Source: Saliniramus sp050485405 (GTDB lineage Bacteria; Pseudomonadota; Alphaproteobacteria; Rhizobiales; Beijerinckiaceae). Taken from it: a DNA stretch of 64,000 nucleotides. This document shows, piece by piece, positions 17,050 to 25,047 of this stretch. Each line of letters starts with the position of its first letter. Positions within the stretch are counted from its first letter, which is position 1. Both the position numbers and the translations under genes were made by a program. The stretch lies in assembly GCA_050485405.1 (NCBI GenBank), contig JBJHBI010000007.1:1-64000 (forward strand), read 5' to 3'. A model generated the notes under the pieces. That model saw only the letters and a program-made list of their open reading frames with translations, did not search any database and was not told where the DNA came from.

Positions 17050-17570
17050 GATTCCAGCTCCTTGCTGCCCGGCGCCGCACCGGCGGCCAGCCGCTCCAGC
17101 GCCTCGCCGGTGAGACGCTGCACGGTCCACTCTTCCATCGGCTTCGCACCGATCGCGCGATAGGTTGCGATGGCCGGGGCGTTCCAGTCGAGCACCCACC
17201 ATTCGAGCCGGCCCAGCCCCTCTGCGACGCATCGCCGCGCCAGCCCCGCGAGCAGCGCCTTGCCGATGCCGCGCCCGCGCAGGCTCTCGCGCACATAAAG
17301 ATCCTCCAGCCAGATGCCGTGACGACCGAGGAAGGTGGAGAAGTTGTAGAAATAGAGCGCGAATCCCACCGGTTCGCCATCGAGAAAGGCGAGGTCGCAG
17401 AAGACGCGGGGGTTTGCGCAGAACAACGCCGCGTCGAGCTCCGCCTCGCTCGCGCGCACCTCGTGGGCGAGACGCTCGTACTCGGCGAGTTCACGAATGA
17501 ACCCCAGCACGAGCCCGGCCTCACCGGGACGGGCGCGGCGGATCGTCAGCCCCTGAACGTTATCCGGCAT
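17046..17570 (-). CDS. GNAT acetyltransferase (diamine/spermidine acetyltransferase-like)
   Basis: This 174-residue GNAT protein has the acetyl-CoA loop VRESLRGRGIGKALL and the features WLEDLYVRE and RLEWWVLDWNAPAIATYRAIGA, which are typical of the SSAT-like subgroup that acetylates diamines or thialysine. The true substrate is unknown. It is sandwiched between thyA (14-base gap) and folA (4-base overlap), a common alphaproteobacterial arrangement, probably without metabolic linkage to folate. Confidence 0.85.
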   Translation of the reverse strand: MPDNVQGLTIRRARPGEAGLVLGFIRELAEYERLAHEVRASEAELDAALFCANPRVFCDLAFLDGEPVGFALYFYNFSTFLGRHGIWLEDLYVRESLRGRGIGKALLAGLARRCVAEGLGRLEWWVLDWNAPAIATYRAIGAKPMEEWTVQRLTGEALERLAAGAAPGSKELES

Positions 17571-17584
17571 CCCTACCCCGCTGC

Positions 17585-18379
17585 TCAGACCGCCACCGGC
17601 GCGCGTATCGCGGGATGCGGATCATAGCCTTCGATGCTGATATCCTCGAAGCGGAAGCCGAATATGTCGTCGACGCCCGGCGCGAGGCGCAGGCGCGGCA
17701 GCGGGCGCGGCTCACGGGACAGCAATTCGCGGGTCTGTTCGAGATGATTCGAATAGAGATGCGCATCACCGAAGGAATGCACGAAATCCCCCGGCTCCAG
17801 CCCCGTCACCTGGGCCACCATATGCGTGAGCAGTGCGTAGGAGGCGATGTTGAAGGGCACACCGAGAAACACGTCCGCCGAGCGCTGATAAAGCTGGCAA
17901 GACAACTTGCCGCCGGCGACGTAGAACTGGAACAGGCAATGACAGGGCGCGAGCGCCATCCGGTCGAGATCCGCCGGGTTCCAGGCGCTGACGACGAGGC
18001 GGCGGGAATCGGGATTGCGGCGGATCTCGTCGATCAGCCACTTGATCTGATCGACGGCTGCACCGTCGGGATTGGGCCAGGAGCGCCATTGCTTGCCGTA
18101 GACCGGGCCGAGATCGCCGTTCGCGTCCGCCCATTCATCCCAGATCGAGACGCCGTTTTCCTTCAGATAGGCGATGTTGGTATCGCCGGCCAGAAACCAC
18201 AGCAATTCGTGGATGATCGAGCGCAGATGCAGCTTCTTCGTCGTGACGAGCGGGAACCCCTCGCCCAGATCGAATCGCATCTGATGGCCGAAGACCGAGA
18301 GCGTCCCGGTTCCGGTGCGGTCACTCTTCTCGTGGCCCTCGTCGAGAATGCGGCGCAAGAGCGCGTGATATTGCTGCAT
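17585..18379 (-). CDS. thyA: Thymidylate synthase
   Basis: This 264-residue ThyA methylates dUMP using methylene-tetrahydrofolate. Motifs are EKSDRTGTGTLSVFG at the N-terminus, the active-site cysteine in LAPCHCLFQFYV, and QRSADVFLGVPFNIASYALL. The ATG at 18379 yields exactly the standard family length. It is the first gene of a thyA-GNAT-folA cluster that continues to hflKC. The opposite-strand methyltransferase starts about 200 bases away. Confidence 0.97.
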   Translation of the reverse strand: MQQYHALLRRILDEGHEKSDRTGTGTLSVFGHQMRFDLGEGFPLVTTKKLHLRSIIHELLWFLAGDTNIAYLKENGVSIWDEWADANGDLGPVYGKQWRSWPNPDGAAVDQIKWLIDEIRRNPDSRRLVVSAWNPADLDRMALAPCHCLFQFYVAGGKLSCQLYQRSADVFLGVPFNIASYALLTHMVAQVTGLEPGDFVHSFGDAHLYSNHLEQTRELLSREPRPLPRLRLAPGVDDIFGFRFEDISIEGYDPHPAIRAPVAV

Positions 18380-18582
18380 GGTTCTCCTCGTCGCCGCGAT
18401 CCTAGCCGCAGCCGCGACGCAGTGCAGTCTCGCATCGGCGGCTATCCACAAGACAGTCGTTATGACGACGGTGCCGGCTCCCTCGCGATGCGCCCGCGCT
18501 GTCGATACGGGTTGCACAGCGGCGGCGTTTTGGCCGATCGTTGAGCAGACCCCGTGGGGGCAACCGAGGGCATGCGCCGGCC

Positions 18583-19479
18583 ATGATCGTCGATATCGTC
18601 ACGCTGCACCAATTCTACCGGACCCCTCTGGGTCAGGTGGCGCAGCGTTTCGTGGCGCGGGCGCTGGTCGAATTCATCCGTGGATCCCTGGATTGCCGGA
18701 TGGTGGGGCTCGGCTATGCCGCCCCCTTCCTGCGCCCGGCGATCGCGCGCTGTGAACGCGTGAACCTGTTCATGCCGGCGCGCCAGGGGGTGTCGCACTG
18801 GCCGGCGGACGAGAAGAACCTCGCCTGCCTGGTCGAGCCGCTGGTCCTGCCCGCCGTCGACGGCGCCTATGAGCGCGCGGTGGTTGCGCATCTTCTGGAG
18901 AATGTCGGCGATCCGGACGAATTCCTGCACGAGATCTGGCGCGTCCTCGCTCCGGGCGGGCGCATCGCGATCATCGTGCCGAATCGCCGGGGCGTCTGGG
19001 CGCGCGTCGATGCGACGCCGTTCGGGCAGGGGCGCCCCTATTCCGTTTCGCAGCTGGGCAGTCTGTTGCATCGCAACGGCTTCGACGCGCAGGTCTGGAC
19101 CGAAGCGCTCTACGTGCCTCCGATCCCCTCGGAGCGGTTCCTGCGCAGCGCCGGTCTGTGGGAGCGGGCAGGCCTGCGGCTGCGGGCGCCCTTCGCGGGG
19201 GTTCACGTCGTGGAAGCGACGCGCCAGGAGCAGCGCCCGATCCCCGTGCGCCAGGCCAGCCGGCGCCTGCGCCTCTCCCCTCGCCTGTCGCCGGCGCCCG
19301 CGCCCAAACCCGCTGGTGCGGCGCTTCCGCGTTCCGACGTCACGCGATCTCACGACGATCCGCATGGCGGTCTTCATGGGAATCGCCCGGCTGCGACCCT
19401 ATCTTACCCACATGATGCCCGGCCCGGGAGCGCCGCCGGGGCGATCAGGGGATGGAGAGGCGACGAGGTCACCCGATGA
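18583..19479 (+). CDS. SAM-dependent methyltransferase (type 11-like)
   Basis: This 298-residue protein carries a methyltransferase core. MVGLGYAAPFLRP sits where the SAM-binding motif I is expected but is altered from the canonical DxGxGxG. The later regions LLENVGDPDEFLHEIWRVLAPGGRIAIIVPNRRGVWAR match the type 11 family. The C-terminal 60 residues are arginine/proline-rich and look disordered. The gene overlaps the VWA gene by ATGA (19476-19479). The substrate is unknown; similar genes are often annotated only as methyltransferase domain proteins in this group. Confidence 0.75.
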   Translation: MIVDIVTLHQFYRTPLGQVAQRFVARALVEFIRGSLDCRMVGLGYAAPFLRPAIARCERVNLFMPARQGVSHWPADEKNLACLVEPLVLPAVDGAYERAVVAHLLENVGDPDEFLHEIWRVLAPGGRIAIIVPNRRGVWARVDATPFGQGRPYSVSQLGSLLHRNGFDAQVWTEALYVPPIPSERFLRSAGLWERAGLRLRAPFAGVHVVEATRQEQRPIPVRQASRRLRLSPRLSPAPAPKPAGAALPRSDVTRSHDDPHGGLHGNRPAATLSYPHDARPGSAAGAIRGWRGDEVTR

Positions 19480-20225
19480 GCCGAGACAAGCGGCCCGACA
19501 ACCCGCTCGATGCGCGCCTGCGCGAACGACGCCCCGGAACGACGCCGGCGGGCGGCGGTGCGGTCGACGCGTTCCTGCGCGAGGCGAGCGCGCTCGCGCC
19601 GGTTGCGGCCGGCGCCGATCAGGGCCGCCTGATCTTCGCTCTCGACGCGACGATGAGCCGGCAGCCGACCTGGGATCTGGCATGTTCGGTACAGGCGGGC
19701 ATGTTCGAGACGACGGCGCGGATCGGGGGGCTTGCGGTTCAGCTCGTCTATTTTCGCGGCTTTCGCGAATGTCGCGCGTCGCGCTGGGTCTCCGATCCGC
19801 GCGCGCTGACCGAGATCATGACCCGCATCCGCTGTCAGGGCGGGATGACCCAGATCGAGCGGGTGCTGCGCCATGTTCGCAAGACCGCGCAGGAAAAGCG
19901 CATCGGCGCGTTCGTCTATGTCGGCGACGCCATGGAGGAACATGTCGATGCGCTGTGCGCCCTCGCCGGAGAACTCGGCCTGATGGGCGTGAAGGGCTTC
20001 TTCTTCCAGGAGGGCGGTGAGCCCGCCGCCATGACGGCCTTTGCCGAGATGGCGCGGCTCACCGGCGGCGCGCACGAACGCTTCGATGCATCGGCTCCCG
20101 GTGCGCTCGAAGCGCTCCTGCGCGCGGCGGCGACCTATGCGGCGGGCGGGATGGGCGCCTTGCAGAAGCTCGCCCATGGAGATGCGGGAGCGCAGCGTTT
20201 GCTGACGGCGATGAAACGCACATGA
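19476..20225 (+). CDS. VWA-domain protein
   Basis: This 249-residue cytoplasmic protein has a von Willebrand factor A-like fold. The metal-site start LIFALDATMSRQPTWD (D-x-T-x-S, a variant of DxSxS) is near residue 55, and the domain continues with VYFRGFRECRASRWVSD and GAFVYVGDAMEE. No signal peptide or membrane segment is seen. It overlaps both neighbours by four bases (ATGA), so it is translated together with the methyltransferase and the J-protein. VWA proteins usually mediate metal-dependent protein contacts; the partner here may be the J-protein. Confidence 0.75.
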   Translation: MSRDKRPDNPLDARLRERRPGTTPAGGGAVDAFLREASALAPVAAGADQGRLIFALDATMSRQPTWDLACSVQAGMFETTARIGGLAVQLVYFRGFRECRASRWVSDPRALTEIMTRIRCQGGMTQIERVLRHVRKTAQEKRIGAFVYVGDAMEEHVDALCALAGELGLMGVKGFFFQEGGEPAAMTAFAEMARLTGGAHERFDASAPGALEALLRAAATYAAGGMGALQKLAHGDAGAQRLLTAMKRT

Positions 20226-20965
20226 TCTCGCTGCTCTACGGCGTTCTCGCCGTTCTCCTCGTCTGGTGGCTGTCGCGGGTCTATGCGCGCACGAACCCGC
20301 GCGTCCTCGCCCGGCTCGTCAAGGCGGTGGCGGGGACCGCGGCGCTCGCGCTCGCCGCCTTCATGCTGATGCGCGGACGTATCGACATGGCGCTGCTGAT
20401 CGGCGGTTTCGCCGCCTGGCTCTTGGGGTGGAGCGCCGGTTTCCCCGGCCTTCCCGGAGGTCTCGGTCGCCTGGGTCCCGGCGCGCCCTCGCGCGGCCCT
20501 TCGACGGGCCAGACCTCGCGGGTACGCTCGGCGATGATCGAGATGACGCTCGATCACGACAGCGGAGAAATGAACGGCAGCGTTCTGGCCGGGGTCTTCG
20601 CCGGGCGCGGGCTCGATGCGTTGAACGAGCGCGATCTGCAGAAGCTCTATACCGAATGCGCCGGGGCAGGCGATCAGGAGGGGCTGCGTCTGTTAGAGGC
20701 GTATTTCGACCGCCGGTTTCCCGGATGGCGTGAAGACGCTCATGGTCACGCGGACGCGGGGACGGGCGGCGAGGCCGAGCCGGGCGCGATGACGGAAGAG
20801 GAGGCTTATCAGATCCTGGGGCTTGAGCCGGGCGCGGATGCCGCCGCCATCAAGCGGGCTCACCGGACGCTGATGCTGAAGCTCCATCCCGACCAGGGCG
20901 GGTCGACCTACCTCGCGGCCCGGGTGAACCAGGCCAAGGACATGCTCTTGAGCCGACATCGCTGA
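20222..20965 (+). CDS. Membrane-anchored J-domain protein
   Basis: This 247-residue protein has two N-terminal membrane segments (about residues 2-17 and 37-72 in one or two passes), a glycine/proline-rich linker, a TerB-like helical middle (DHDSGEMNGSVLAGVFAGR), and a C-terminal J domain with YQILGLEPGADAAAIKRAH and the HPD motif (KLHPDQGG). It is expected to recruit DnaK to the membrane. The first ATG overlaps the VWA stop. The layout resembles DjlA but with the J domain at the extreme C-terminus. Confidence 0.8.
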   Translation: MISLLYGVLAVLLVWWLSRVYARTNPRVLARLVKAVAGTAALALAAFMLMRGRIDMALLIGGFAAWLLGWSAGFPGLPGGLGRLGPGAPSRGPSTGQTSRVRSAMIEMTLDHDSGEMNGSVLAGVFAGRGLDALNERDLQKLYTECAGAGDQEGLRLLEAYFDRRFPGWREDAHGHADAGTGGEAEPGAMTEEEAYQILGLEPGADAAAIKRAHRTLMLKLHPDQGGSTYLAARVNQAKDMLLSRHR

Positions 20966-20978
20966 TACTCCACGCGCG

Positions 20979-21045
20979 ATGGTCCGAACGGGACCATGGT
21001 CGGTTACGTCATACTCCGGAGCGGCCGATGAACGCCGGTCGCTCC
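20979..21045. other. Two hairpins in a convergent intergenic gap
   Basis: ATGGTCC/GGACCAT (20979-20997) and GGAGCG/CGCTCC (21018-21045) form two stem-loops between the convergent J-protein and D,D-carboxypeptidase genes. Neither has a T-run, so a role in termination or mRNA-end protection is only possible. Confidence 0.4.
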
Positions 21046-21087
21046 GCACTCGAATTCTTGCCGGAAACTCTCCGGCGGCCTCGCGCG

Positions 21088-22632
21088 TCAGCTGCGCGAG
21101 GCGAAACAGGCAAAGCCCCGGCGTTCCAGCTGGCGGCAGGCGTCGCGCGCCGCGCTCTGCGTCTCGAAGCCGGAGAAGCGCGCGCGGTGCAGGGTCGTAC
21201 CGCCGGTCTGGACCGTCTCGGTGAACGGCTTGGCCGAGCTCAGCGGACCGCCCACGCGGTTGCGGGCATTCTCGAGCATCTGCATGGCGGCACTTTCGGA
21301 ATCGACAGCGGCGATCTGCACGACCCAGGCCGAGATGGCGACGGGCGCAGGGGTCGCGGGCTCGGACGGAGCCGGCGCGGTCGCGGATGCACTCGCGATC
21401 TGGACGGGTGCGGCGTTGCCCTCACCGCCCTGCGCGACCTGCTCACCCGCCTGACGCGAACCGAGATCGGCCGGCGGAACCGGAATCGAGCCCGTCGCAT
21501 CGGCGAAGGACAGGACCTGTCCGCCATCCTGGCTGCGCGCGGCATCGGCAGCCGCACCCTGGCGCAGGGAAGCCGAAGAGCCCGGCGTCGCGGTATTGCC
21601 GGCATTGCGCTCGGGCGCCACGGCGGGACGCATGGCGGCGAGATCGAGGGGGCCGCCCGTCGCCGAAGCGCTCGCGAAGGCAGCCGGCGGCACGCCGATA
21701 TCGGCCGGGCGCGCGGGCGGAAGCACGTTCGGCGCGAAGGCGACGGCGCCGGGCACGTTCATCACGGGCGTCTGGCGGGCGCCGGCATAGGCACGCGGCA
21801 TATGGTTCTGGACGAGGCGCTCGACGATACCGTCACGATGCGCACCGGAACGACCACCCATCACCACCGCCACGACATGGCGGTTGTTGTTGCGGGCATT
21901 GGTCATCAGGTTGAAGCCGGAGGCGCGGATGAAGCCGGTCTTGATGCCGTCGACGCCGGTTACGCGTCCGAGCAGCCGGTTATGGTTGCGGTGCGTGGTG
22001 CCGTTGAAGGTGAAGTTCCGGCGCGAGAAGTAGTGGTAGTATTGCGGGAAGCGGTCCTGCACGGCGATGGCCAAGGTGGCCATGTCGCGCGCCGTCGTCA
22101 CCTGCTCGCGGTTGGGCAGGCCATGCGCATTGCGGAAGGTGGTCCGCTGCATGCCGAGCGCGCGGGCCGTGCGGGTCATCTCGCGGGTGAAGGCGTCGAC
22201 GCTGCCGCCGAGATTCTCGGCGATCGCGGTGGCCACGTCATTGGCCGAGCGCGTCGTCAGCGCGAGAATGGCGTTCTCGACGGTGATCGTCGATCCGGGA
22301 CGCAGACCGAGCTTCGAGGGCGGCTCGTTGGCCGCGCGGGCCGAGACGCGCAGGGGCGTGTCCAGGCGAATCGTGCCGCGCTCGAGCTGCTCGAACACGA
22401 GATAGAGCGTCATCACCTTGGTCAGCGACGCGGGAAAGCGCGTCGCATCCGCATTCTCCGCATGCAGCGTCTGCCCGGTCTTCACGTCGATCACGACCGC
22501 GGCATAGGGCGGATTATACGCTTGGGCGGGGGTGGTCTGGAGGGCGGCGGCGGCCAGAACGAGGATGACGGCCGTGAGCGCGGCAGCGAAACGTGATCCG
22601 ATGCGGCGCAGGGGAATGTAACGCGAGACCAT
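21088..22632 (-). CDS. D-alanyl-D-alanine carboxypeptidase with C-terminal SPOR domain
   Basis: This 514-residue exported penicillin-binding protein (class S11) has a signal peptide ending near TTPAQAYN. Active-site motifs are SLTK (SxxK), SAN and KTG in DGIKTGFIRASG. A long Ala/Pro-rich linker leads to a C-terminal SPOR domain (about residues 430-510, AWVVQIAAVDSESAAMQ), which binds denuded glycan at the division site. The enzyme trims the terminal D-alanine of peptidoglycan stem peptides. SPOR fusion to DacF-type enzymes is common in Rhizobiales. The gene is divergent from the phasin gene. Confidence 0.93.
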   Translation of the reverse strand: MVSRYIPLRRIGSRFAAALTAVILVLAAAALQTTPAQAYNPPYAAVVIDVKTGQTLHAENADATRFPASLTKVMTLYLVFEQLERGTIRLDTPLRVSARAANEPPSKLGLRPGSTITVENAILALTTRSANDVATAIAENLGGSVDAFTREMTRTARALGMQRTTFRNAHGLPNREQVTTARDMATLAIAVQDRFPQYYHYFSRRNFTFNGTTHRNHNRLLGRVTGVDGIKTGFIRASGFNLMTNARNNNRHVVAVVMGGRSGAHRDGIVERLVQNHMPRAYAGARQTPVMNVPGAVAFAPNVLPPARPADIGVPPAAFASASATGGPLDLAAMRPAVAPERNAGNTATPGSSASLRQGAAADAARSQDGGQVLSFADATGSIPVPPADLGSRQAGEQVAQGGEGNAAPVQIASASATAPAPSEPATPAPVAISAWVVQIAAVDSESAAMQMLENARNRVGGPLSSAKPFTETVQTGGTTLHRARFSGFETQSAARDACRQLERRGFACFASRS

Positions 22633-22785
22633 GTGAGACCGATCCTGTGTCAGCGGTCGAAAACCCTTGACGCGTCCGGCCCCCCGGCATCGGTGTACAT
22701 CACCATTGCGAACGCATCACTATGGTCATCCTGACTGAATCTCGGTTACGGACCGGTTAATGCGGAATCGGAATTTTCGGGCTCT

Positions 22786-22836
22786 TGTTGCAGCGCAACA
22801 TGACCCTTGACATTCATTGTGCAGTGCACATATAAG
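22786..22836 (+). promoter_or_regulatory. Phasin promoter with two TGCAGYGCA palindromic operators
   Basis: A good housekeeping-type promoter is present: TTGACA at 22807-22812 and TATAAG at 22831-22836, spaced 18 bases (17 if ATATAA is used). Two palindromes share the core TGCAGYGCA: TGTTGC-AGC-GCAACA at 22786-22800, just upstream of -35, and TGTGCA-G-TGCACA at 22818-22830, inside the spacer. Their cores are 31 bases apart, about three helical turns. Position and TGC/GCA content fit repression by a PhaR-type regulator, which binds TGC-rich inverted sites at phasin promoters in other alphaproteobacteria. Confidence 0.65.
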
Positions 22837-22915
22837 GGGCAATCGGCTGATCGCGCATGTTCGGCCGTCAGGCTCAAACGAACAGAGGCGGCGCTCGACG
22901 CGCCGGAGATCGCAG

Positions 22916-23251
22916 ATGATGAACCAATTCGATGACATGCAGAAGTTCGGCAAGGAAAGCATGGACGCCACGATGAAGGCTTTCGGTGGCGTGTCCATGG
23001 GCGCCCAGGCCATCGCCGTCGAGACCGCCGACTTCGCCAAGAAGTCCTTCGAGCACGGCACCTCCACGATGGAGAAGCTGGTCGGCGCCAAGTCGCTCGA
23101 CAAGGCCATCGAAATCCAGACCGACTACGTCAAGAGCTCCTACGAGGCGCTCGTGGCCCAGTCCACGAAGGTCGGCGAACTCTACGCCAACCTCGCCAAG
23201 GAAATGCTGAAGCCGGTCGAAACCGCAATGGCCAAGACGGCCGCGAAGTAA
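22916..23251 (+). CDS. phaP: Phasin (PHA granule-associated protein)
   Basis: This small 111-residue protein is almost entirely alpha-helical. It shows the phasin_2 pattern: FDDMQKFGKESMDATMKAF near the start, then AETADFAKKSFEHG-like amphipathic helices and QTDYVKSSYEALVAQSTKVGELY. Phasins coat polyhydroxyalkanoate granules. Start ATG at 22916 (a second ATG follows directly). It is preceded by a strong promoter with palindromic operators and followed by a clear terminator, so it is a single-gene unit. The PHA synthase gene lies about 30 kb downstream. Confidence 0.9.
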   Translation: MMNQFDDMQKFGKESMDATMKAFGGVSMGAQAIAVETADFAKKSFEHGTSTMEKLVGAKSLDKAIEIQTDYVKSSYEALVAQSTKVGELYANLAKEMLKPVETAMAKTAAK

Positions 23252-23270
23252 GACGGCCGCGAAGTAAGAC
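23235..23270. repeat. 16-bp perfect tandem duplication across the phasin stop codon
   Basis: AGACGGCCGCGAAGTA occurs at 23235-23250 and again at 23251-23266, followed by AGAC. The first copy covers the last five codons and stop of the phasin gene. The second copy is non-coding. It looks like a recent slippage event at the gene end. Confidence 0.9.
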
Positions 23271-23339
23271 CGCTGTCGCGTCAGTACCGCGTCGAGTAAA
23301 CGGCAGGCAGCTCACAGGCTCACCGCCGCAGCGTATCGA

Positions 23340-23372
23340 ACCCGTCCGCATCAGCGGGCGGGTTTTTCTTTT
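23340..23372 (+). terminator. Rho-independent terminator of the phasin gene
   Basis: Arms ACCCGTCCGC (23340-23349) and GCGGGCGGGT (23354-23363) pair with one G-T wobble around a four-base loop and are followed by TTTTTCTTTT. It lies 88 bases after the phasin stop. Confidence 0.9.
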
Positions 23373-23412
23373 GCGGCAAACGTTCAGCGCAACTCACCCG
23401 CAGCCCGGCGGC

Positions 23413-23841
23413 TCATTCTCGCCCCGGCGGTTTGGCGGCGACGGTTTCGAACTCCGCCGGCGAGGTGATCTCCAGCAATTCGAGATCCTGCGAATGCTCG
23501 ATCTCGCGATGCAGGATGCCCGGCGGCTGGTTCACGCAGGAGCCGGCTTCGAGCAGCACCTCGCCGACTCCGTCATATTCGAATCGCACCCAGCCCTTGA
23601 GCACGTAGACCATCTGGAAGTCGAGCACGTGATAGTGCCATTCGCCCGATGCGGCATCGCCCGGCTTGGCGCGGATGACATGGGCCTGGATGCGCCCGTC
23701 CGTCACCTTCTTCATGGCGAGATCGCGATATTCGAAGAAGCCGCGCAGGCCGCCGTCGAATTGCGCATCCTTCGCATGGGTCACCACGAAATCGGCGGCG
23801 GGATCGCGCGCGCCTTTGGTCTCGGCCTGATTCCGGCTCAT
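23413..23841 (-). CDS. Cupin-domain protein
   Basis: This 142-residue single-cupin protein has barrel motifs GEWHYHVLDFQMVYVLKG (His ligands) and GSCVNQPPGILHREIEHS (third His). It lacks a signal peptide. The start ATG at 23841 is chosen because upstream in-frame sequence is arginine-rich and unlike the family. Enzymatic or sensory role is unknown. It converges on the phasin terminator. Confidence 0.75.
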   Translation of the reverse strand: MSRNQAETKGARDPAADFVVTHAKDAQFDGGLRGFFEYRDLAMKKVTDGRIQAHVIRAKPGDAASGEWHYHVLDFQMVYVLKGWVRFEYDGVGEVLLEAGSCVNQPPGILHREIEHSQDLELLEITSPAEFETVAAKPPGRE

Positions 23842-23980
23842 GGATCGTCTCCTCCTTCCGGCGGGGCGTCCGTTGCGCCCGCGCATCTTGGTCGAGGAAG
23901 GATATGACGGCCAAGGCGAGGCGTCACGCGCCGCGACGCCCGGCCCGTATGCGCATCATCGCCAATGGCGACGGCGCGGC

Positions 23981-24538
23981 TCAGCCCTCGGAATCACCCG
24001 GCAGCGCGAGATTGTCGAGAACCCGTTGGCATTCGCGCAATTCGTCGAGCACGGCGCGCAACTGCCCGCGATCGAGCGCGGCACGACGGCCCGTGGCGCG
24101 CGTCCCCATTTCGTGAGGCAGCGCCATGTCCTGGCTGTCCTCGTCGGTCGCGGTGCCGGCGAACCGGTCGGCCTCTTCGCCCGCATGCGCGGCGCGCGCG
24201 GCATACCCACCGCCGGATGCCGCCGTCCCCTCCTCCGCATCGGCGGGACGGGCCTCGAGGGTGACCTCTCCGCGCCCGATCGCCTCGACGGCACGCACGC
24301 CCTCGCTCTTGAGGATGCGCTGGACACCCTTGATCGTATAGCCTTCGGCATAGAGCAGGCGGCGGATGCCCTGCAGCAGGTCGACATCGCCCGGGCGATA
24401 ATAGCGGCGGCCACCGGCGCGCTTGAGCGGCTTGATCTGCGCGAATTTCGTCTCCCAGAACCGCAACACATGCTGCGGCAGGTCGAGTTCTTCGGCTACT
24501 TCACTGATGGTGCGAAAAGCGTCCGGACTTTTTTCCAT
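23981..24538 (-). CDS. MerR-family transcriptional regulator
   Basis: This 185-residue protein has an N-terminal MerR-type winged helix: FRTISEVAEELDLPQHVLRFWE followed by RAGGRRYYRPGDVDLLQGIRRLL and GYTIKGVQRIL. The C-terminal part (about residues 90-185) is polar and variable and has no cysteine sensor. This regulator directly follows ihfA in many Rhizobiales, as here (50-base gap). Its targets are not known from sequence. Confidence 0.9.
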   Translation of the reverse strand: MEKSPDAFRTISEVAEELDLPQHVLRFWETKFAQIKPLKRAGGRRYYRPGDVDLLQGIRRLLYAEGYTIKGVQRILKSEGVRAVEAIGRGEVTLEARPADAEEGTAASGGGYAARAAHAGEEADRFAGTATDEDSQDMALPHEMGTRATGRRAALDRGQLRAVLDELRECQRVLDNLALPGDSEG

Positions 24539-24588
24539 CGCGTTCGCCTACTCCCGGGTCGGACGCGCGGCGCGTCGCGAGGGCGCCG

Positions 24589-24900
24589 TCATTCGTCCTC
24601 GGTCTCGTCGCCGCCGTTGATCCGGGCCTTCATCACGTTGGAGGGCTTGAAGACCATGACGCGGCGCGGCTCGATCGGCACTTCGACGCCGGTCTTGGGA
24701 TTGCGCCCGATGCGCTCGCCCTTCTCGCGCACCACGAAGGAACCGAACGAGGACAGCTTGACCGTCTCCCCGCGCTCGAGCGTATCGCAGATCTCGCCCA
24801 AGACGGATTCCACCAATTGCGCCGATTCTGTTCGCGAAAGCCCGACACGCTGATACACGGCTTCGGATAAATCGGCACGGGTCACGGTCTTGCCCGCCAT
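24589..24900 (-). CDS. ihfA: Integration host factor alpha subunit
   Basis: This 103-residue HU/IHF-fold protein has MAGKTVTRADLSEAVYQRVGLSR at the start and the DNA-binding arm GRNPKTGVEVPIEPRRVMVFKPS. IHF bends DNA at specific sites as a heterodimer with IhfB. I use the ATG at 24900; GGGGGAG lies just upstream with short spacing, and an ATG four codons earlier (24912) is possible. It is followed by the MerR regulator. fabH, a frequent upstream neighbour, is absent; an AbiEii-like module lies upstream instead. Confidence 0.95.
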   Translation of the reverse strand: MAGKTVTRADLSEAVYQRVGLSRTESAQLVESVLGEICDTLERGETVKLSSFGSFVVREKGERIGRNPKTGVEVPIEPRRVMVFKPSNVMKARINGGDETEDE

Positions 24901-25047
24901 CGTCTCCCCCATTCGCAACGCTGGATGCCGGCCTTGTATACCAGCGCGACGACGCTATTCCCAAGAAGGAACGGAATCAACACGGGAATCGCATGATTTG
25001 GGGCGAAGATGAGATGGAAGAGGGGTTCGGCGGGAATGGGGGGCAGG

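Noticed and set aside
15244..17163. A 639-codon plus-strand frame across hflK and folA
   Set aside because: It crosses two well-supported genes on the other strand and has no recognisable domain.
21028..22596. A 522-codon plus-strand frame opposite the D,D-carboxypeptidase
   Set aside because: Arginine/glycine/histidine-rich shadow; the minus strand has SxxK, SxN and KTG motifs.
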